NCBI GenBank assembly: GCA_011524805.1
Contig: WTJO01000195.1
Span: 1-8,364 of the forward strand
Length of the DNA: 8,364 bases
Direction: 5' to 3'
From: Alphaproteobacteria bacterium
GTDB lineage: Bacteria > Pseudomonadota > Alphaproteobacteria > Puniceispirillales > Puniceispirillaceae
Made by a program: the position numbers and the translations under genes. The first letter of the stretch is position 1. The number at the start of each line of letters is the position of its first letter. This document shows positions 4,712 through 8,364 of this stretch, piece after piece. Below the pieces are notes generated by a model, which worked only from the letters and a program-made list of their open reading frames with translations, had not been told where the DNA came from and ran no database searches.

Positions 4712-5716
4712 ATGAAAAAGTTATTCTTAGCAATGGGTGTATCAGCTGCGCTAGCTTTGTCTGGCCAGACTGCGATCGCCGCAACAAAAACGCTTACCGT
4801 GGCAAGCTGGGCAGGACCAAAGCATGTCATGAATTCAACCTTTTTTCCCTATTATCAGAAGCAGCTGGAAAGCTGTTCTGGGGGCAGCCTGAGTTTGAAG
4901 GTTGAATATGGTCTCGCACCACCGCCAGCCCTGTATGATACAGCGCGTGATGGTGTGGCAGATATGACATGGATTGTGCATGGTTATACACCAGGCAAAT
5001 TCCTGACAACCAAGCTGGCTGAACTGCCAAATGTGCCCGGAAATTCTGCACAGATTTCAAAGGCCTATCAGATGACTTGGGATAAATATCTCAATGCCGC
5101 AGGCGAAGCCAAGGGTGTGCAGACACTGGCTGTCTATGTGCATGGGCCGGGCAATATCAACACAACCAAGAAGATCTCATCTCTTAAGGATTTGAAAGGT
5201 ATGAAATTGCGTGTTGGTGGCGGTGTAGCCAATGACATTGGCGCAGCACTGGGTGTTGCCGGTGTGAACGTGCCTGCCCCTGCCGTGTATGAAACCATCT
5301 CGTCAGGTGTTGCCGAAGGCGTGTTCTTCCCGATGGAAACAATGTTCGCCTTCAAAATTGCCGAGCTTGCAAAATATACCTTTGTGAATCCGGATGGCAT
5401 GTACACAACCTCGTTTGGCCTGATTCTGAATCAGGATACATATGATGGTCTGTCTGCCGAGCATCGCGCCTGTGTTGACAAGAATCGCGGTGTTGATCTG
5501 GCTAGCATGATTGGCGGCATGTGGGATGATGCTGATGAGCTTGGCCTGAAAGAAGCTACCAAAATGGGGCTTCAGGTTGTTGAGTGGTCACAGGCGGAGC
5601 GTGACTATTTCACCAAGACAGTAGCCCCTATCAAAGCCAAGGTGCTGGGCGAAGTTGCCTCGCGCGGAGTTGATGCGGATGCTGCGCTGGACTATTTCCT
5701 GTCCCAGCTAAAATAA
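4712..5716 (+). CDS. dctP: TRAP transporter substrate-binding protein (DctP family), periplasmic
   Basis: This 334-residue protein opens with a clear secretory signal: MKK, a hydrophobic core (about 4-17) and a cleavage site AIA-A after residue 23. The mature part shows the DctP fold pattern: TVASWAGPKHVMN near the start, SLKDLKGMKLRVGGG (157-171) and the later VAEGVFFPMETMFAFK. Arg167 in MKLRV matches the conserved arginine that, in characterised DctP proteins, forms a salt bridge to the substrate carboxylate, so an organic acid or a similar anion is the likely ligand. The mature protein has only two cysteines, Cys55 and Cys254, which could form a disulfide. It is the first gene of a three-gene transporter operon, with 10 bases to the next start. 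The symbol is the generic subunit name; the exact substrate is unknown. Confidence 0.93.
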   Translation: MKKLFLAMGVSAALALSGQTAIAATKTLTVASWAGPKHVMNSTFFPYYQKQLESCSGGSLSLKVEYGLAPPPALYDTARDGVADMTWIVHGYTPGKFLTTKLAELPNVPGNSAQISKAYQMTWDKYLNAAGEAKGVQTLAVYVHGPGNINTTKKISSLKDLKGMKLRVGGGVANDIGAALGVAGVNVPAPAVYETISSGVAEGVFFPMETMFAFKIAELAKYTFVNPDGMYTTSFGLILNQDTYDGLSAEHRACVDKNRGVDLASMIGGMWDDADELGLKEATKMGLQVVEWSQAERDYFTKTVAPIKAKVLGEVASRGVDADAALDYFLSQLK

Positions 5717-5726
5717 AGGGCCGGAT

Positions 5727-6248
5727 GTGGTAACCACAATTCTGTCAAAACTGGAATGGCTGGCATTACGTGCCAGCCATTTTATTGCCTTTTTATCAGC
5801 ATTGATACTGTTATGGCTTGTCGGGCTAACCTGTGTTGATGTGGTCGGGCGCTATTTTTTCAGGGCGCCGGTAACAGGCGCGGTAGAGCTGGTTCAGCTA
5901 TCTATGGCAGGGATTATTTTTCTCTCGCTCCCGTTGATGTTTTTGAAAAATGACCATGTAATTGTTGATTTATTCAGCTTTGGCCAAAAGGGCCGGACTG
6001 GCTGGGTGATTACGCTGGTGCTGAATCTGGTGATGGTAGGCGCGATATTTTTGCTGGCAGACAGGGTGTGGGATTATGCGCTTCGTGCCTATGAAGATGG
6101 TGATGAGACGATTTATCTGCAAATCCCGCGCTATCTGACTGTCAGCCTGATCACCGCCTCTATCTATTTTGCAGGTGGTCTGCTTAGCCTGAGGGTGATT
6201 TTAATGCTCAGACGGCCGGGCAAGATGGATAATGATGATGCTGGCTAG
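5727..6248 (+). CDS. dctQ: TRAP transporter small membrane subunit (DctQ family)
   Basis: This 173-residue protein has four predicted membrane helices (about 19-37, 54-73, 92-111 and 136-157), as usual for DctQ proteins. The family motif region VDVVGRYFFRAPVTGAVELV (37-56) and FLKNDHVIVDLF (72-83) are present. It partners with the large subunit in the inner membrane and is needed for Na+-coupled uptake driven from the binding protein. The start is GTG at 5727, preceded by AAGGG (5716-5720). An ATG at 5725 is out of frame and stops after two codons (ATG-TGG-TAA), so it cannot be the start. The gene lies 10 bases after the binding protein, consistent with one transcript. The C-terminus is a short acidic cytoplasmic tail. 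Confidence 0.92.
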   Translation: MVTTILSKLEWLALRASHFIAFLSALILLWLVGLTCVDVVGRYFFRAPVTGAVELVQLSMAGIIFLSLPLMFLKNDHVIVDLFSFGQKGRTGWVITLVLNLVMVGAIFLLADRVWDYALRAYEDGDETIYLQIPRYLTVSLITASIYFAGGLLSLRVILMLRRPGKMDNDDAG

Positions 6249-6275
6249 ACGGCCATGTAGATTGCGGAGTGTGTT

Positions 6276-7565
6276 GTGATTATTTCTCTGATTGGCTTTG
6301 GTGCAATTTTGATACTGGCATTTATGCGGATGCCACTTGGCTTTGCGCTTGGGCTGGTTGGATTTATCGGTTTTGCCGAACTGTCTAGCTATCGGGCGGC
6401 TATATCTAATGCTGCACGGCTAGTGATCGATTCTGGCCAGAATTACGGCCTGTCTGTATTGCCAATGTTTATTCTTATGGGGCTGCTGGTTGAACGAGGC
6501 GGGATGGCGCGCGAGCTATATCGTGCAGCCTATGTGTTTCTAGGGCACAGGCGTGGCGGGCTGGCCATGTCCACCATTGTGGCCTGCGGTCTGTTTTCTG
6601 CGATTTGTGGCTCGTCTCTTGCGACGGCTGCGACCATGTCAAAAGTCTCTATGCCCGAAATGCGGCGCTATAAATATCATGATACGCTGGCTACAGCCTC
6701 AATCGCGGCGGGTGGTACGCTGGGGATTTTGATCCCGCCAAGCGTTATTCTGGTGATTTACGGGCTGATGACAGAAGCCTCTGTCGGCAAGCTGTTCATT
6801 GCAGGTGTGTTGCCCGGCATATTGGGCGTGTTGCTATATATAGCGGCTGTGATGTTTGTGGTTATCCGCAATCCAGAAGCAGGGCCTGCGGGTGAGCGTA
6901 CAGGCTTTATGGACAGGCTCAAGGCGCTACGTGATGTCTGGGCTACGCTGGGGCTGTTTATCTTTGTGATCGGCGGCATCTACACAGGGCTGTTCACGCC
7001 GACAGAAGCCGCCGGCACAGGTGCGGCGGGCGCGCTATTGCTTACATGGGCGCGGGGCAATATGTCATTTCCTGTGCTGTTTGAAGTATTGCGTGAGGCG
7101 GCCAGCACTACGGCCAAATTATTCATGGTGCTGTTCGGGGCGCTGATTTTCTCGAATTTTGTTAATCGTGCCGGCTTGCCAGATGCGCTTATCTCGATTG
7201 TGACCTCGTTTGATGTATCTGCTATCGGGGTGATTTTCATCATTCTGGCAATCTATCTGCTGCTAGGCTGTGTGTTTGAATCGCTATCAATGATTTTGCT
7301 GACTGTGCCTATCTTTGCGCCACTGGTCGAAAGTCTGGGCTTTGATCTTATCTGGTTCGGGATATTGGTGGTTGTGGTAACAGAAATCAGCCTGATAACA
7401 CCGCCTATCGGGCTGAATGTGTTTGTGCTGAAAGGGGTGCTGAAAGATGTGTCTGTGCAGACCATTTTCAAAGGCGTTACGCCCTTCTGGTGCGCCGATA
7501 TTATCAGGCTCGTAATTCTGGCACTGGTGCCGTCTATCGCGCTGTTGTTACCCTCCATGATGTAG
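6276..7565 (+). CDS. dctM: TRAP transporter large permease subunit (DctM family)
   Basis: This 429-residue, highly hydrophobic protein with about twelve membrane segments is the normal size of the transport-catalysing TRAP subunit. Family landmarks are SGQNYGLSVLPMFILMGLL (53-71), CGSSLATAATM (111-121), GGTLGILIPPS (146-156), GLFTPTEAAG (238-247) and LITPPIGLNVFVLKG (373-387). The two TPP/IPP-type loops lie where Na+ and substrate binding are expected in this ion transporter superfamily. The start is GTG at 6276, supported by GGAG (6266-6269), 27 bases after the small subunit stop. A stray ATG-TAG lies in that gap (6255-6260). The gene ends 17 bases before a convergent gene, with no terminator visible. 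Confidence 0.94.
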   Translation: MIISLIGFGAILILAFMRMPLGFALGLVGFIGFAELSSYRAAISNAARLVIDSGQNYGLSVLPMFILMGLLVERGGMARELYRAAYVFLGHRRGGLAMSTIVACGLFSAICGSSLATAATMSKVSMPEMRRYKYHDTLATASIAAGGTLGILIPPSVILVIYGLMTEASVGKLFIAGVLPGILGVLLYIAAVMFVVIRNPEAGPAGERTGFMDRLKALRDVWATLGLFIFVIGGIYTGLFTPTEAAGTGAAGALLLTWARGNMSFPVLFEVLREAASTTAKLFMVLFGALIFSNFVNRAGLPDALISIVTSFDVSAIGVIFIILAIYLLLGCVFESLSMILLTVPIFAPLVESLGFDLIWFGILVVVVTEISLITPPIGLNVFVLKGVLKDVSVQTIFKGVTPFWCADIIRLVILALVPSIALLLPSMM

Positions 7566-7582
7566 CTGGAAGGCGGCAAACG

Positions 7583-8364
7583 CTACAGCATATCCCGTAC
7601 AGTACTGGCAACTACCTTGCCCATCGCGTTGCGCGGCAGGGCGTCTGTAAAGATATAGTCATGAGGCTGTTTATATCTGGCCAGCCTGTCTTTCAGAAAT
7701 AGCCGTAATGCATCTGGGCTAACAGCCTCTGATGCTACAAGCACACAGACAGGCACTTCGCCCCATCTGTCATCCGGCCTGCCGACTACAGCAACTTCCT
7801 CAATCGCAGGGTGGGTGCGCAATATGCGCTCAATTTCAGCAGGATAGATATTCTCGCCACCTGAGATAATGACATGTTTTATCCTGTCAACAAACCAGAA
7901 TAGCCCGTTTTCATCTTCATAGGCAACATCACCTGTATGGAACCAGCCATCTGTAATACTGGCATCTGTAAGGGGCTGGTTTTGCCAGTAGCCTGTCAGG
8001 ATATTATCGCCTTTCACGCAAATCTCGCCAGCCTTGCCATGCATGACAGGCATATTATCTGAATCTCTGATGGAAATCTCGCAGGCAATGCCCTGCCTGC
8101 CAATTGAGCCAATTGTATCAAAGGCTTCATCAATATGCTGATAAATGGCAAAGGGTGCAGTTTCGGTGGCACCATAAATCTGGATCACGGGAATCCCTGT
8201 CTCATGTACTGCCTCAATTAGGCTGGTAGGCACATCAGTCGAGCCAATGGAGATAGTGCGAAGTGGGCTATTTTTTATTTGCTGCCAGCCCTGATGGGCA
8301 ACCATCTGCCCCAATATTGTCGGCACGGTAATGATCAGATGGGCACGCATGCAGTCTTCCAGAC
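7583..8364 (-). CDS. Acyl-CoA synthetase (AMP-binding, ANL superfamily), C-terminal half, 5' truncated
   Basis: The reading frame runs on the minus strand from the window edge to TAG at 7583-7585. The ATG at 8348-8350 is internal, since codons L-E-D-C precede it without a stop and about half of a typical enzyme of about 500 residues is missing. Counting from that Met, the ANL motifs are IYGATET (58-64), WFHTGD (136-141), DRIKHVIISGGENIYPAEIE (155-174) and PRNAMGK (239-245), whose Lys245 is the adenylation-step lysine. The enzyme would activate a carboxylic acid to an acyl-AMP and then to the CoA thioester in the cytoplasm. The substrate pocket residues mostly lie outside the window, so medium-chain, aromatic or dicarboxylic acids cannot be told apart. 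It is convergent to the transporter genes, hence separately transcribed. Confidence 0.92.
   Translation of the reverse strand, partial: LEDCMRAHLIITVPTILGQMVAHQGWQQIKNSPLRTISIGSTDVPTSLIEAVHETGIPVIQIYGATETAPFAIYQHIDEAFDTIGSIGRQGIACEISIRDSDNMPVMHGKAGEICVKGDNILTGYWQNQPLTDASITDGWFHTGDVAYEDENGLFWFVDRIKHVIISGGENIYPAEIERILRTHPAIEEVAVVGRPDDRWGEVPVCVLVASEAVSPDALRLFLKDRLARYKQPHDYIFTDALPRNAMGKVVASTVRDML

Noticed and set aside
8348..8350. ATG at 8350 as the true start of the acyl-CoA synthetase
   Set aside because: The frame continues to the window edge without a stop, and the N-terminal half of the AMP-binding domain is missing, so this Met is internal.

Overview
The window reads as a piece of a free-living, probably marine alphaproteobacterial chromosome. 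The reasons are roughly balanced base composition by eye, a tripartite TRAP transporter, a hydantoinase-type gene, and several catabolic enzymes packed on one strand. A SAR116-like (Puniceispirillum-type) origin is my guess from gene style; nothing in the window proves it.

Layout. Positions 1-180 are the 3' end of an N-methylhydantoinase B/oxoprolinase-type subunit, closed by a strong intrinsic terminator (185-224). An AT-rich spacer with inverted repeats (225-534) precedes a pirin-family protein (535-1473). Next is an SsuD-like (bacterial-luciferase-like) flavin-dependent monooxygenase (1600-2757), with a 14-bp-period tandem repeat just before its ribosome binding site. After a second candidate terminator come two overlapping paralogous genes of the uncharacterised Lin0512 family (2937-3302 and 3299-3661), ending in a long hairpin that includes the last codons and stop. 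A class II aldolase/adducin-like protein follows (3746-4552), then a hairpin-plus-T-tract. A 7-bp inverted repeat leads into a complete TRAP transporter operon: binding protein, small and large membrane subunits (4712-7565). The window ends in a convergent, 5'-truncated acyl-CoA synthetase (AMP-binding) on the minus strand (7583-8364).

How it may work together. The TRAP system would import a carboxylate-bearing compound. The flavin monooxygenase, aldolase-like protein, acyl-CoA ligase and upstream hydantoinase are the kinds of enzymes that open and process such a compound. The hairpins between genes suggest at least four transcription units rather than one operon, so a shared pathway is an inference from proximity. 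The least explained element is the translationally coupled Lin0512 pair: two divergent copies of a family without known function, each departing differently from the family's N-terminal glycine-rich signature. It is preceded by an in-frame 12-codon mini-ORF built on a hexanucleotide repeat.
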